A stretch of 64,000 nucleotides of DNA. Source: an uncultured Eubacterium sp. GTDB lineage: Bacteria; Bacillota; Clostridia; Lachnospirales; Lachnospiraceae. The stretch is taken from NCBI GenBank assembly GCA_910586225.1, contig CAJUIL010000016.1:1-64000 (forward strand). Direction: 5' to 3'. The notes beneath the pieces were generated by a model. That model worked only from the letters and a program-made list of their open reading frames with translations. It searched no databases and was not told the origin of the DNA. Both the position numbers and the translations under genes were made by a program. Below are positions 8,566 to 18,276 of this stretch, piece by piece (within the stretch, counting starts at the first letter, position 1; each line of letters opens with the position of its first letter).

Positions 8566-9528
8566 CTACGATACAAAACATCCTATTTCCTGCGCAAAAT
8601 AGCGAATCGTAGGCTCTAACCCTTCCCGCAGGGAAACCAGAGGCTCCCATCCGCCCAATTCTTTTTTTGCAAGTAAAATATCTGGTTTCCGCTGCAGCGG
8701 ATCATCTTCCGGCAGATTTTTATATATAATTTTGGAATCCGAAGGAATCAGCTCCAATACAAGGTCCGCCAGCTCTTGGATCGTAAATTCTCCCGGATTG
8801 CCAAGGTTCACCGGGCCAAGAAACTCCTCCCTGCCTGCCATCATCCTGACAATCCCTTCGATCAGATCGTCGACATAGCAAAAGCTCCTTGTCTGGCTCC
8901 CGTCTCCATACACCGTGATATCCTGCCCTCTCAGCGCCTGTATGATCAAATTCGATACAACGCGCCCGTCTCCCGGATCCATTCCCGGCCCATAGGTATT
9001 AAAGATACGGATCACCTTAATCCTGGTACCAAATTCCCGATGGTAATCAAAACACAATGTCTCCGCACAGCGTTTCCCTTCGTCATAACAAGAACGCAGC
9101 CCTACCGGATTCACATTTCCGCGGTAATCCTCTGTCTGCGGATGTACGGCAGGATCCCCATATACTTCACTAGTAGAAAACTGCATGATCTTCGCGTGAT
9201 GTTTCGTGGCAAGGTCCAGCATCTGCATCATCCCCAGTACACACGTCTTTGTCGTATACGTCGGGGATTTCTGATAATGCGGCGGACTTGCCGGACAAGC
9301 AAGGTTATAGATTTCCTCAATGCCGCTGAACATTTCTTCATCCAGTGGTTCCACAATATTATGATTACAAAACGTAAACGCAGGATGCCCCATCATATCC
9401 TTAATATTGACCATCCTTCCGGTGTATAAATTATCCACGCAAAGGACAGATGCACCGTCCGCAAGCAGCCTTCTGCACAAATGCGAACCTACAAAACCCG
9501 CCCCTCCTGTTACCAATATTTTTTTCAT
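8566..9528 (-). CDS. uxs: UDP-glucuronate decarboxylase (UDP-xylose synthase)
   Basis: An extended short-chain dehydrogenase/reductase of 320 residues. It starts KKILVTGGAGFVGSHLC (NAD-binding GxxGxxG). NLACPASPPHYQ and the active-site triad regions STSEVYGDP and CYDEGKR are diagnostic of UDP-glucuronate decarboxylase rather than of GalE or RmlB. It converts UDP-glucuronate to UDP-xylose with internal NAD recycling. I place the start at ATG 9528 because GGTGG and AAAGG lie upstream; a GTG at 9540 is in frame. It directly follows UDP-glucose 6-dehydrogenase, its substrate producer, with 13 bases between them, so the pair makes UDP-xylose from UDP-glucose for the surrounding glycosyltransferases. 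Confidence 0.92.
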   Translation of the reverse strand: MKKILVTGGAGFVGSHLCRRLLADGASVLCVDNLYTGRMVNIKDMMGHPAFTFCNHNIVEPLDEEMFSGIEEIYNLACPASPPHYQKSPTYTTKTCVLGMMQMLDLATKHHAKIMQFSTSEVYGDPAVHPQTEDYRGNVNPVGLRSCYDEGKRCAETLCFDYHREFGTRIKVIRIFNTYGPGMDPGDGRVVSNLIIQALRGQDITVYGDGSQTRSFCYVDDLIEGIVRMMAGREEFLGPVNLGNPGEFTIQELADLVLELIPSDSKIIYKNLPEDDPLQRKPDILLAKKELGGWEPLVSLREGLEPTIRYFAQEIGCFVS

Positions 9529-9541
9529 TTCCTTTTCCACC

Positions 9542-10873
9542 CTATTTCATGCTTACTCCGATCTGATAATACTCAAATCCTCTTTCTTTCATAGCTGCCA
9601 GATCATACTGGTTTCTCCCGTCAAAGATAACCGGCTGCTTTAAACGTTTTTTGATTTCTTCAAAATCCGGCTGCCGAAATTCCTTCCATTCTGTGATCAG
9701 GACCAAGGCATCCGCATCCACTAAAACCGTGTATTTGCTGTCATAATACGCAACATTTTCGTTATCCTTTAAATAACAGGTTTTTGCTTCCTTCTCTGCC
9801 TTAGGATCATACGCCTTTACCCTTGCTCCCCGTTTTGTCAGCTCCCCGATGATCGTAATAGCCGCCGAATGTCTCATATCGTCCGTATCCGGCTTAAATG
9901 CCAGCCCCCAGACAGCAAAGGTCATTCCTGTCAAGTCCTTTCCAAAAAGCTTCTCCACCTTTTCCGGTATCAGGTATTTTTGCTGGGCATTCACTTCCTC
10001 CACCGCATTTAAAATCTTCGTTTCATACCCTGCTGCGCTGCTTGTCTGGATCAACGCCTGCACATCCTTTGGAAAGCAGCTTCCACCATAGCCGCATCCT
10101 GCATAAATAAAAGAATACCCAATCCGTTTATCACTTCCTATCCCCAGACGTACTTTATTTACATCCGCACCTACTCTTTCACAAATATTTGCAATTTCAT
10201 TCATAAAAGAAATCTTTGTAGCAAGCATTGCGTTCGCTGTATATTTGGTCATCTCCGCACTCGCTATATCCATAAAAATAATATTTTCATTATTTCTGAC
10301 AAAGGGCAGATACAATTCCTTCATTACTCTTGCAGCAGCATCATTATCCGCCCCGATCACGATCCGGTCCGGCCGCAGGCAGTCTCCAATAGCCGTACCC
10401 TCTTTTAAAAACTCTGGGTTGGAAATCACATCAAACGTAAGCCCGCTCCCCCTCGCATCCAGCTGCTTTTGTATCCTGCTGCGGACTTTCCCTGCCGTAC
10501 CAACCGGAACCGTCGACTTGTCAATAATATACATATGCCGGACCATATGCCTGCCGATACTGTCTGCCACTTCTAAAACATAGCGTAGATCCGCACTTCC
10601 ATCCTCTCCCATAGGAGTTCCCACTGCAATAAAGCAAATATCCGAATCTGCTAGCGCCTCTTCCATTGATAGCGTAAATTTTAACCTTCCTGCCTCATAG
10701 TTTTCCGATACCAGACTCTGCAGACCAGGTTCATAAATTGGAATCTTCCCTTCTTTTAGTATGTCGATTTTTTGCGCATCCACATCGACACACCACACAT
10801 CATTTCCCATATCCGCCAGGCAGGTGCCTGTCACCAGCCCTACGTATCCGGTTCCAACGACTAAAATTTTCAT
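9542..10873 (-). CDS. ugd: UDP-glucose 6-dehydrogenase
   Basis: 443 residues, the normal length for bacterial Ugd/TuaD. The N-terminal Rossmann motif is MKILVVGTGYVGLVTG; PEFLKEGTAI is the central-domain signature, and GYGGSCFPKDVQAL carries the catalytic cysteine that holds the thiohemiacetal intermediate. WGLAFKPDTDDMRHS starts the C-terminal UDP-binding domain. It oxidises UDP-glucose to UDP-glucuronate with two NAD. The ATG at 10873 has GGAGGAAAGG in front. The gene heads a two-gene unit with uxs. The 149 bases upstream separate it from the next glycosyltransferase and could hold a promoter, but none is clear. Confidence 0.95.
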   Translation of the reverse strand: MKILVVGTGYVGLVTGTCLADMGNDVWCVDVDAQKIDILKEGKIPIYEPGLQSLVSENYEAGRLKFTLSMEEALADSDICFIAVGTPMGEDGSADLRYVLEVADSIGRHMVRHMYIIDKSTVPVGTAGKVRSRIQKQLDARGSGLTFDVISNPEFLKEGTAIGDCLRPDRIVIGADNDAAARVMKELYLPFVRNNENIIFMDIASAEMTKYTANAMLATKISFMNEIANICERVGADVNKVRLGIGSDKRIGYSFIYAGCGYGGSCFPKDVQALIQTSSAAGYETKILNAVEEVNAQQKYLIPEKVEKLFGKDLTGMTFAVWGLAFKPDTDDMRHSAAITIIGELTKRGARVKAYDPKAEKEAKTCYLKDNENVAYYDSKYTVLVDADALVLITEWKEFRQPDFEEIKKRLKQPVIFDGRNQYDLAAMKERGFEYYQIGVSMK

Positions 10874-11022
10874 CCTTTCCTCCTTATTGGTACACTTTTA
10901 CATATTATTATTTCAATCCATTATTCATCCGTTTCTGAGAGTACACCACTCATGAATATCATATATGGCACATACGTCATTTCTCTTTTCCTACCCTGAT
11001 TTTTATGTTGAGAAATATTTCG

Positions 11023-12225
11023 TCATTCATTCAAAACCCGATTTATAAAATTCTTAAACTTCTCTCCCGATTTCGCCCACTGAAACTTGCAGGAAAACCT
11101 ATATGCTGCTTCTTTTTTTTCCTCATACTTATCAGTATCTTGTATCACATCTTTCATTTCACTAAATAATCCATCTACACTATTCATTTTGCACAAAAAC
11201 CCTGCACGTCCATTATCAACCGCATCCCGTAAACCAGGTGAATCATAAACAATACTTGGTGTTCCTACAACTGCAGCCTCAGTAATAGGTATTCCCCATC
11301 CCTCCCGTATGGAAGGGAATACTAAAGCTGTAGCTTTACTGAGTAATTCCAATTTCTTTTCTTCTGATACAAATCCCCAACTTATAATATCCGCTTTGTC
11401 TTCCTTACTCCAACTCAAGCAATATCTGTTACAAAGTGGCTTTAATTGTTGTTCTATGTATTGCTGATCCTCTTTACCAATGATCCATAGTCTTGCCTTT
11501 ATTCCAATCCTATTTAACCTCCCCACAGCTTCTATAGCTGCGTCAATTCCTTTGTACTGTGAATACCTTCCCACATAAACGAAAGTAGGTATATTTTCTT
11601 TCTTATTCATTTCTTTTGATGTCCATGGTGTAAAAGAAACCCCGTTATATATGATCTCTATATTATCACTATCAAATCCCAGCTTTACTAACTCATTTTT
11701 TGTTGACTTTGAAACCGTAATTACATAATCCTTTCTATTTAATCTTAAAAATAAATTTTCCAATCTCTTACCAAATATATTAAATGGATATTTTGCATTA
11801 ATATCCCATATTTCCCTAGTCAACTGGTGAATAAAAAATATCCTTTTACTTTGATGAACCCATAAAGGAATAAAAAACTGATGCGTATTACATTGTCCAA
11901 TTACCATATCTATATCATTTTTATATCTATGATAATAAAGAAACGCATACAAGATCACGCTGAATACATTCCCTCGCCGAATATATTTAACCCCTTCCAT
12001 TTCATCGAATTTTGATTGTCCAGGATATAGTGCAGAAAAATGCACTACCTCAAACTGATCAGAATCCAGACAGCTTAACATTTTATGGGTATGCACTTCT
12101 GCTCCTCCTGCAAATGGAGATTTGATATCTCTCCATGAAAGAGAAAGAATCTTAATTCTTGTAGATTTTCCTTTACATTTTTTCCTTATACCCGTATTCT
12201 TCATTTTTCTTACCTTCTTTAGCAT
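11023..12225 (-). CDS. Family 4 glycosyltransferase (GT-B)
   Basis: 400 residues, GT-B fold. IKILSLSWRDIKSPFAGGAEVHTHKML is the GT4 N-terminal signature for acceptor binding; TFVYVGRYSQYKGIDAAIEA opens the C-terminal donor-binding domain, and FPSIREGWGIPITEAAVVG contains the E-x7-E catalytic/donor motif. It transfers a sugar from a nucleotide-sugar donor to a lipid-linked glycan. Two starts are possible, 12225 and 12204; the latter has AAGAAGG upstream. The gene ends 25 bases before the following GtrB-like gene on the same strand begins upstream of it, so they are likely co-transcribed. Confidence 0.87.
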   Translation of the reverse strand: MLKKVRKMKNTGIRKKCKGKSTRIKILSLSWRDIKSPFAGGAEVHTHKMLSCLDSDQFEVVHFSALYPGQSKFDEMEGVKYIRRGNVFSVILYAFLYYHRYKNDIDMVIGQCNTHQFFIPLWVHQSKRIFFIHQLTREIWDINAKYPFNIFGKRLENLFLRLNRKDYVITVSKSTKNELVKLGFDSDNIEIIYNGVSFTPWTSKEMNKKENIPTFVYVGRYSQYKGIDAAIEAVGRLNRIGIKARLWIIGKEDQQYIEQQLKPLCNRYCLSWSKEDKADIISWGFVSEEKKLELLSKATALVFPSIREGWGIPITEAAVVGTPSIVYDSPGLRDAVDNGRAGFLCKMNSVDGLFSEMKDVIQDTDKYEEKKEAAYRFSCKFQWAKSGEKFKNFINRVLNE

Positions 12226-12249
12226 TTAAAAAGCTTCTCTGACATAAAT

Positions 12250-13188
12250 CTATAGTTTCTCTTCCTTAGCAATGTAAATCGGCCGCTTCTTGACCTCCAT
12301 ATAAATCCTCGCGAGATATTCTCCTATAACACCCAAAAGAAATATAATAATACTCCCCAGCATCAGCAATACAAACATAAGCGACGCATATCCTGTCCGT
12401 ACCCCGTCAGAATTTAGAGCACTGACAAAAACCATGATCCCATAAACAAATGCCAGCAGCATAACAAAAAATCCCAAATACACAGCTCCTCGCAGCGGAG
12501 CTGTCGCAAAAGACATTAATCCATTCACCGCATAGCGAAGCAGCCCAGAAAACGACCATTTCGTACTTCCAGCCACACGCTCGACATTCTCATAGGTAAC
12601 CCACTTCGTCTGAAAACCCACCCATGCAAAAATCCCTTTTGTAAATCGGTTCGTCTCGCTCATGGAAAGTACTGCATCCACAAACCTGCGGGACATCAAC
12701 CGGTAATCCGTCGTCCCCTGCTCCATCTGTGTCGCTGTCATTTTGCTGATCGTTTTATAAAATATCGTAGAAAAAGTACTCCGGATCCATGACTCGCCAT
12801 TCCGGTTCACCCTTCTTGCCCCACAGCATTCATATCCTTCCTCGATACCTTTTATCATATCCGCCAAAAGCTCTGGCGGATGCTGCAGATCCGCGTCCAT
12901 CAGCGCTATGTAATCGGCCTGCGAGCTTTTTAGCCCTGCGTAAATCGCCGCTTCTTTTCCAAAATTACGCGCAAAGGAAATGTAATGGATTTCGTTAAGA
13001 TCCGCTTTTTTGCAGATCTCTTTGATATTTTGTAGCGTATGGTCTTTGCTTCCATCGTCTACATATAGAATGGATATCTTGTATGCTTTTATTGTTTTTG
13101 CCGTATTATGGATTGCCTGATAGATCAATTCCACACAAGATTCTTCATTAAAGCACGGAACTATAATTTCGATATGTTTTTGATCCAT
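12250..13188 (-). CDS. GtrB-like polyprenyl-phosphate glycosyltransferase
   Basis: 312 residues. The catalytic GT2 domain shows IIVPCFNEESCVELI, LYVDDGSKDHT, and YIALMDADLQHPPELL (DxD). QGTTDYRLMSR and FAWVGFQT match the GtrB/YkcC/DPM1-like group, which loads a sugar onto undecaprenyl phosphate. The C-terminal 90 residues contain two transmembrane helices, as in GtrB. The ATG at 13188 has AGAGGAGAG upstream; an in-frame GTG at 13212 is less likely. A GtrII-like membrane glycosyltransferase (15647-17764) is the obvious user of the lipid-linked sugar, in the manner of Gtr serotype conversion systems, although the two are separated by a plus-strand gene. Confidence 0.88.
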   Translation of the reverse strand: MDQKHIEIIVPCFNEESCVELIYQAIHNTAKTIKAYKISILYVDDGSKDHTLQNIKEICKKADLNEIHYISFARNFGKEAAIYAGLKSSQADYIALMDADLQHPPELLADMIKGIEEGYECCGARRVNRNGESWIRSTFSTIFYKTISKMTATQMEQGTTDYRLMSRRFVDAVLSMSETNRFTKGIFAWVGFQTKWVTYENVERVAGSTKWSFSGLLRYAVNGLMSFATAPLRGAVYLGFFVMLLAFVYGIMVFVSALNSDGVRTGYASLMFVLLMLGSIIIFLLGVIGEYLARIYMEVKKRPIYIAKEEKL

Positions 13189-13693
13189 AGTCTCTCCTCT
13201 TTTGCTTTTCACTGTTTTTCATTAACGAAAATAAGCACTGATTTTATTTATAACTCATCTTTTTACAACAAAATATTTACTACAAGAATTATTTGTAGAT
13301 ATCAAGTGCTGGAAATATTAACAAATAAAAAATCTTTTATTTTATATGCCTTTTGCAGCAAATCACGAATCTGTTCTTCGACATAAGCAACTACGTATCT
13401 CAACATTATCAGCCTCATACTCTTTCTTGTATGTTCTAACACAATCTATTGTAAGTCTGCTTGCACTACAGATCATTTTCATCAATATTTATCGCTACAA
13501 AATCCATTTTCATAATCTTCATTGAAACAACAATCGTTTCCAGCACCGCTTCACCAAACAACTATTTGATAGTTTTTATAAAATCGCTACCATTCCCATC
13601 TACTGTGTTCAAAGTCATAGAATTTTCTGTACTATTAAAAAAAATATGATATACTCATTATTAATAATAAATTTGAATCGAGGTGTTGATGAT
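13189..13693. other. 505-bp AT-rich intergenic region
   Basis: Divergent region between the GtrB-like gene (minus) and the AAA-ATPase-like gene (plus). No intact gene is seen. On the minus strand short open stretches such as EAVLETIVVSMKIMKMDF are interrupted by several stops, which could be a decayed gene that I cannot name. A TATACT hexamer near 13655 may serve the plus-strand gene, but no good -35 box is visible. Confidence 0.4.
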
Positions 13694-15409
13694 TTGTCAA
13701 GCACAATAGCAATCGGAGAACAAGATTTCAGCAAGATCATAACCTATCATAGTTTCTATATAGACAAAACAAATTTTATCAAAGATTGGTGGGAAAACAG
13801 GGACGCTGTTACTCTGATCACACGTCCACGTAGATTCGGAAAAACGCTTACGATGAGTATGCTGGAGCATTTTTTCTCTCTCAAATACGCAGGTAGAAGC
13901 GATTTATTTGAAAATCTAGATATCTGGCAAGAAAACGAATATAAAAAACTGCAAGGAAGCTACCCAGTTATTTTTCTCAGCTTCGCGAATGTCAAAAGCA
14001 GCGATTTTGGAACTGTCAGAAAGTTAATATGCCAGCAAATTGTAAATTTATACGAGGATTATCGGTTTCTTTTAGACGATGGTTTTCTCAAAGATGAAAG
14101 TGCAGCATATTTTAAAAGAATTACAATTAATATGGATGACTCTGATCTATCCTTATCTCTATGCCAGCTATCCAGATATTTATACAAGTACTATAATAAA
14201 AAAGTTATTATTTTACTGGATGAATATGATACACCAATGCAGGAAGCTTATACCAATGGCTATTGGGATAAAATCGTACATCTTACGCAAGGTCTGTTTC
14301 ACGCCGCTTTTAAAACAAATCCATATTTAGAACGGGGTTTGATGACTGGTATTACGAGAGTTAGCAAAGAATCCGTATTCTCCGATCTAAATAATCTTGA
14401 AGTGATAACAACAACCTCAAGAAAATATGCCTCCGTATTTGGATTTACAGAAACTGAAGTATTTCAGGCTCTGGAAGAATACGGCCTTCTGGACAAAAAA
14501 GATGACGTAAAATGCTGGTATGACGGCTTTCGTTTTGGCGAGTTCGATAATATTTACAATCCTTGGTCTGTTATAAAATTTTTAAGCGAAAAAGAACTTG
14601 CCCCCTACTGGGAGAACACGAGTTCCAATAAGCTTATTGGCAGATTGATCCAGAAAAGCAGCCCGCATATGAAACAGTGTATAGAAGATCTTGTGCAGCA
14701 TAAAAGCCTTTGTGTCGTTATCGATGAACAGATTGTTTTTGATCAATTAGATGATAATGAAAACGCTGTCTGGAGTTTGCTCTTAGCAAGTGGTTACTTA
14801 AAAGTTACTTCTTGGAAAATGAATCATCGAGGCAAGAAAGAATGCGTCTTAGATATTGTAAACTTCGAAGTATCCATTATCTTTGAGGATTTATTTACAG
14901 AATGGTTTTCTGTCTGCAGTTCGTCGTATAATGACTTTATAAAAGCTATGTTCATGCATGACCTTAAGAAGATGAATATTTTTATAAACAACGTGGCCGC
15001 TTCCACAATCAGCTATTTTGATGTCGGAAATCGTATTTCAGCAAAATCAGAACCAGAACGCTTTTATCACGGCTTAGTTCTTGGCCTTATCGTAGATCTG
15101 AATGACAGATATACAATTACTTCCAACCGGGAAAGTGGTTTTGGGAGATATGATGTATTGCTTGAACCAAAAAATCAAACAGACGACGGTATCATACTTG
15201 AATTCAAAGTAGCTGACCCTGATACAGAAAAAAGTATGACAGATACCGTCCGGGCCGCTATCAAGCAAATAATTGAAAAGAGGTACGCAACAGTCTTGGA
15301 ATCCAAGTGCAGCAAAGATAAAATAAGAATTTATGGATTTGCCTTTAGAGGGAAAAATGTATTTATTGATGGAGGCTATTTAAAGGATTATGAGCTCCTT
15401 GGATTTTGA
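13694..15409 (+). CDS. AAA-ATPase-like/PD-(D/E)XK nuclease family protein
   Basis: 571 residues from the TTG at 13694, chosen because AGGTG lies upstream and because this start aligns with that of the paralogue at 47909-49534. The N-terminal AAA-ATPase-like domain has TRPRRFGKTLTMSML as a P-loop variant (normal GKT, but an arginine/proline-rich lead) and VIILLDEYDTP as Walker B. The C-terminal DUF1703-type nuclease domain has GRYDVLLEP and, 16 residues on, ILEFKV, which matches the D...ExK active site. The family is common in many copies in Clostridia and Bacteroidetes; its biological role is unsettled. The gene points against all neighbours and splits the polysaccharide locus, which suggests later acquisition. 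Confidence 0.88.
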   Translation: MSSTIAIGEQDFSKIITYHSFYIDKTNFIKDWWENRDAVTLITRPRRFGKTLTMSMLEHFFSLKYAGRSDLFENLDIWQENEYKKLQGSYPVIFLSFANVKSSDFGTVRKLICQQIVNLYEDYRFLLDDGFLKDESAAYFKRITINMDDSDLSLSLCQLSRYLYKYYNKKVIILLDEYDTPMQEAYTNGYWDKIVHLTQGLFHAAFKTNPYLERGLMTGITRVSKESVFSDLNNLEVITTTSRKYASVFGFTETEVFQALEEYGLLDKKDDVKCWYDGFRFGEFDNIYNPWSVIKFLSEKELAPYWENTSSNKLIGRLIQKSSPHMKQCIEDLVQHKSLCVVIDEQIVFDQLDDNENAVWSLLLASGYLKVTSWKMNHRGKKECVLDIVNFEVSIIFEDLFTEWFSVCSSSYNDFIKAMFMHDLKKMNIFINNVAASTISYFDVGNRISAKSEPERFYHGLVLGLIVDLNDRYTITSNRESGFGRYDVLLEPKNQTDDGIILEFKVADPDTEKSMTDTVRAAIKQIIEKRYATVLESKCSKDKIRIYGFAFRGKNVFIDGGYLKDYELLGF

Positions 15410-15646
15410 ATGTACATTTTGTCCGTAAATGAGACTTTAACTTATGACTGAAAATTTAAAAATCTTTTGTTGCATTTAATAGATTGAAAAATATCATACA
15501 AGTGGGGTGTGTCGAATAATCTGTGAAGATAAACACAGTTTATTTTACACACCCAGTAAAGTTGTACATACCAATTTCCGACAATACACAGTTAAATTTA
15601 CAGTCTCCCATTTATTTTACACACCCCTGCTAAACCTCTTACATAC
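15410..15646. repeat. Intergenic region with 16-bp direct repeats
   Basis: TTTATTTTACACACCC occurs at 15539-15554 and again at 15611-15626, and the inverted form GGGGTGTGT lies at 15504-15512. The arrangement can fold into alternative hairpins between two convergent genes (stops at 15409 and 15647). It could be a transcription stop or a relic of an insertion; I cannot decide. Confidence 0.4.
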
Positions 15647-17764
15647 CTATTTCACACATGAAATTACATGTCCACCATATATAATATCAAAATATGTTGT
15701 TCCCCAATTAATATTTCGCACATCCAACTCAACATCTAAATCAGCTGTATCTGAATCGAATTTTATAAAGTTTACTCCCTTTTCTAATGGTATTTCAATT
15801 TTATAGTCTTGATACTGGGTATCTACATCAATAACTGAGCGATGTAAGCCATTACTGATCTGAATTTTCCCTATGTCATGAGCCAACAAATTAAATTCCA
15901 ATGTACACTTATCAATATTATAAATATTATTGATTTCAACAGTACTTTCTTTTTCTACCCAGCGTCCCCATGACTCTACTTCATAAAATCCAAACCAATT
16001 CACTATCCTTGTATCAAGTCCATATGCACCACGTACAATAGAAAAAGTACGAACATCCATATCTTTGCACTCTACGCTTACCTCGTAAACTTTTTCATTT
16101 ATTACTCCTGTAATCGCATTTATCTCATAATACCCGTGCATATTTCCATTAATAAGCATTTTCTCTATACCATCACCAAAAGTTCTTCTTACTTTTACGC
16201 CAAATATATCCGGTTCATGCTGATAAACATAAATTCGATCTGTATTCCAATTCGAATCAATCTCTGCATAATATATCGCTTTCACATTTGAATCGTACTT
16301 AAGCATATATACTGGACACGAAAAATCTATATCTTCTCTATCATTTATCCATACAGTATCTGTATCTGCAATTCGATCCGCATAATCTCCATTTATCTTT
16401 ATATCATTATGAATACCCTGCAAATTTTCTGTATATACAATAGCATCTTTTTTTGTTTTTGCATATTCATCTGTTTGAAGAAATTCCCAAAACGCTTCAT
16501 ATCTATCTTCTTGACCAGCTAAAACCTCTATAGCTCCTTGGTTCCCGATCATCACTAATTCTGATATCGTTACAACAAGCACCAATATAAAACATTTATT
16601 GAACGTTTTATATTTAATCTTTTGATTCAATAAAATCAATGAACTTTCTATCCAAACTATAATGAAAAAATAAGAATAATAAGAAGTTCCAAAACTTTGT
16701 ATCCCGTCATTATTCCACATAACAAATTTACTATTAAGCACTAAGACGGCATTCGGAATAATCATACCTAACAGGCAGATAATTGAAATAAAAAAATAAA
16801 ATGTAAAAGTAATTTTTCTCTTTACCCTAACTATAAAGCAAGTAAAAAATACGGAAAAAAAGAATATTATTACCCATTGCATCATATTCTCACTTGTTAA
16901 ATCGAACATTTTACTAAATAATATGTGAATATTTTTATTGGAATAATGCACTTTTAAAGGAAACAGACCCAACGAATAATCCCAAGATGAACGAATTCTT
17001 TCTAAAAAATCTACTCCACCAGTAATCTCAGCATCTCCTCCATACCCATTAAAAATAAATTTTACTACAGCAAAGAACGAAACTGTATAAAATATAGCAA
17101 GAAATGTATTCAATTTCAAATCATTAATTAAGTTTTTTAATGACAATGACCCATGTTCATATCTATAATAGCATGATACACAAAAGAAAATAATTCCACA
17201 AGGAACAAAACACTCATAAGCTGCTATACTCAAAAAGTAAAATATACCACTAAAAATCCAGTAAGATTTCTTTTCTTTTTTCAAATAAAATAAGAATAAA
17301 TCCAATGATATAAAAAAAAGTCCAATGCAAAACTGATACTTCCAGCCAAATGCGTATAAACCATTATGATTTAAATCCATAGTCGCAAATAAAAAAAATA
17401 AAATTGGGAAAGCCCAAGCAAACTTTTTATCAATATGATGATATATCACCCCTACAATTCCACCGCATGCTATTATCAAGCCAGCTAAAGTATAAATCCT
17501 GTACACAATATAGCAGCTTGAAATACTTTGGAAGTAAATTGGAATTGTAAAAATACTCATTCCCCAACGAGATTCAAATCTTAATTGCAATCCTTTTGTC
17601 TTTGCATTAGCAATCGCAGCTAATTCATCATGTGTAGCAATACCGATTTGCATCAAAACAAAATATACCACTCCTGTAAGTATAGTTATAATAAAAAGCT
17701 CCATTTTATTTTGAATAGCAAATTCAATAATAACTTCTTTTATTTTAGCAAATTTCCCCCTCAT
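15647..17764 (-). CDS. GtrII-like membrane glycosyltransferase
   Basis: 705 residues. The first 430 contain about 10-12 hydrophobic helices; a periplasmic-type loop after the first helix holds ATHDELAAIANAKTKG and ESRWGMS, acidic and RW features like those of the GtrII glucosyltransferase family and other GT-C enzymes. The last 270 residues are soluble, rich in beta-strand patterns, and should lie outside the membrane; they may bind glycan. The start is ATG 17764 with AAAGGAGG ten bases upstream. It probably transfers a sugar from undecaprenyl phosphate to a surface glycan, using the product of the GtrB-like enzyme at 12250-13188. Family assignment is by pattern only; a generic membrane protein is the alternative. 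Confidence 0.6.
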   Translation of the reverse strand: MRGKFAKIKEVIIEFAIQNKMELFIITILTGVVYFVLMQIGIATHDELAAIANAKTKGLQLRFESRWGMSIFTIPIYFQSISSCYIVYRIYTLAGLIIACGGIVGVIYHHIDKKFAWAFPILFFLFATMDLNHNGLYAFGWKYQFCIGLFFISLDLFLFYLKKEKKSYWIFSGIFYFLSIAAYECFVPCGIIFFCVSCYYRYEHGSLSLKNLINDLKLNTFLAIFYTVSFFAVVKFIFNGYGGDAEITGGVDFLERIRSSWDYSLGLFPLKVHYSNKNIHILFSKMFDLTSENMMQWVIIFFFSVFFTCFIVRVKRKITFTFYFFISIICLLGMIIPNAVLVLNSKFVMWNNDGIQSFGTSYYSYFFIIVWIESSLILLNQKIKYKTFNKCFILVLVVTISELVMIGNQGAIEVLAGQEDRYEAFWEFLQTDEYAKTKKDAIVYTENLQGIHNDIKINGDYADRIADTDTVWINDREDIDFSCPVYMLKYDSNVKAIYYAEIDSNWNTDRIYVYQHEPDIFGVKVRRTFGDGIEKMLINGNMHGYYEINAITGVINEKVYEVSVECKDMDVRTFSIVRGAYGLDTRIVNWFGFYEVESWGRWVEKESTVEINNIYNIDKCTLEFNLLAHDIGKIQISNGLHRSVIDVDTQYQDYKIEIPLEKGVNFIKFDSDTADLDVELDVRNINWGTTYFDIIYGGHVISCVK

Positions 17765-18276
17765 ATTTATATAACCTCCTTTCGAAATCAAAGCATTTTG
17801 TACACGATTCGTATCTATTTTAATCCTTATATCATTAACAAATATCTCTACTATTCTTCTCTTTTATATTTTTCAACACTTTGTAGTAGTGTCACCATCC
17901 ACAAACGGCACTGTAACTACCTTGTCCTACTAGATTCCTTCCGACAACATCATCGAGCGCATACTTCCCACCCCTTGTCAACACATTCCATTCGAAGCCT
18001 ACATCATTCGATCTGGCATATCCTCATCAACTAAAACACCAGCCCGCACATTTTAATGTTGACAACAAAAAAGTCAATCACCGCGGCTATGTGCTGGTTA
18101 TCCATCCCTCAACCATTTTACGGAACTATCCATCTGCATTAATTCTCATCGTGCCCCGTTCCTACTCATCATGCTTTTTTATTCTTGTATATGTACTCCG
18201 TGTAAAATATCGAAGAAACAGTACACCAATATAGCAGCAATCTCACTCTTTACCAAACTTTTAAAGCAACATAAGT
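17765..18276. other. 512-bp intergenic region, possible decayed sequence
   Basis: No intact gene. Between about 17885 and 18130 short open stretches exist on both strands, each broken by stops: ARSNDVGFEWNVLTRGG on the minus strand and NKKVNHRGYVLVIHPS on the plus strand. They look more protein-like than random but match nothing I can name with confidence. The rest is AT-rich. Confidence 0.35.

Noticed and set aside
8776..9429. 217-codon plus-strand open frame
   Set aside because: Complement of the UDP-glucuronate decarboxylase gene, composition typical of a shadow frame.
17765..18276. HNH-endonuclease-like words (NHRGYVLVIHP) as a gene
   Set aside because: The frame is short, broken on both sides and lacks the HNH residues; kept only as possible debris.
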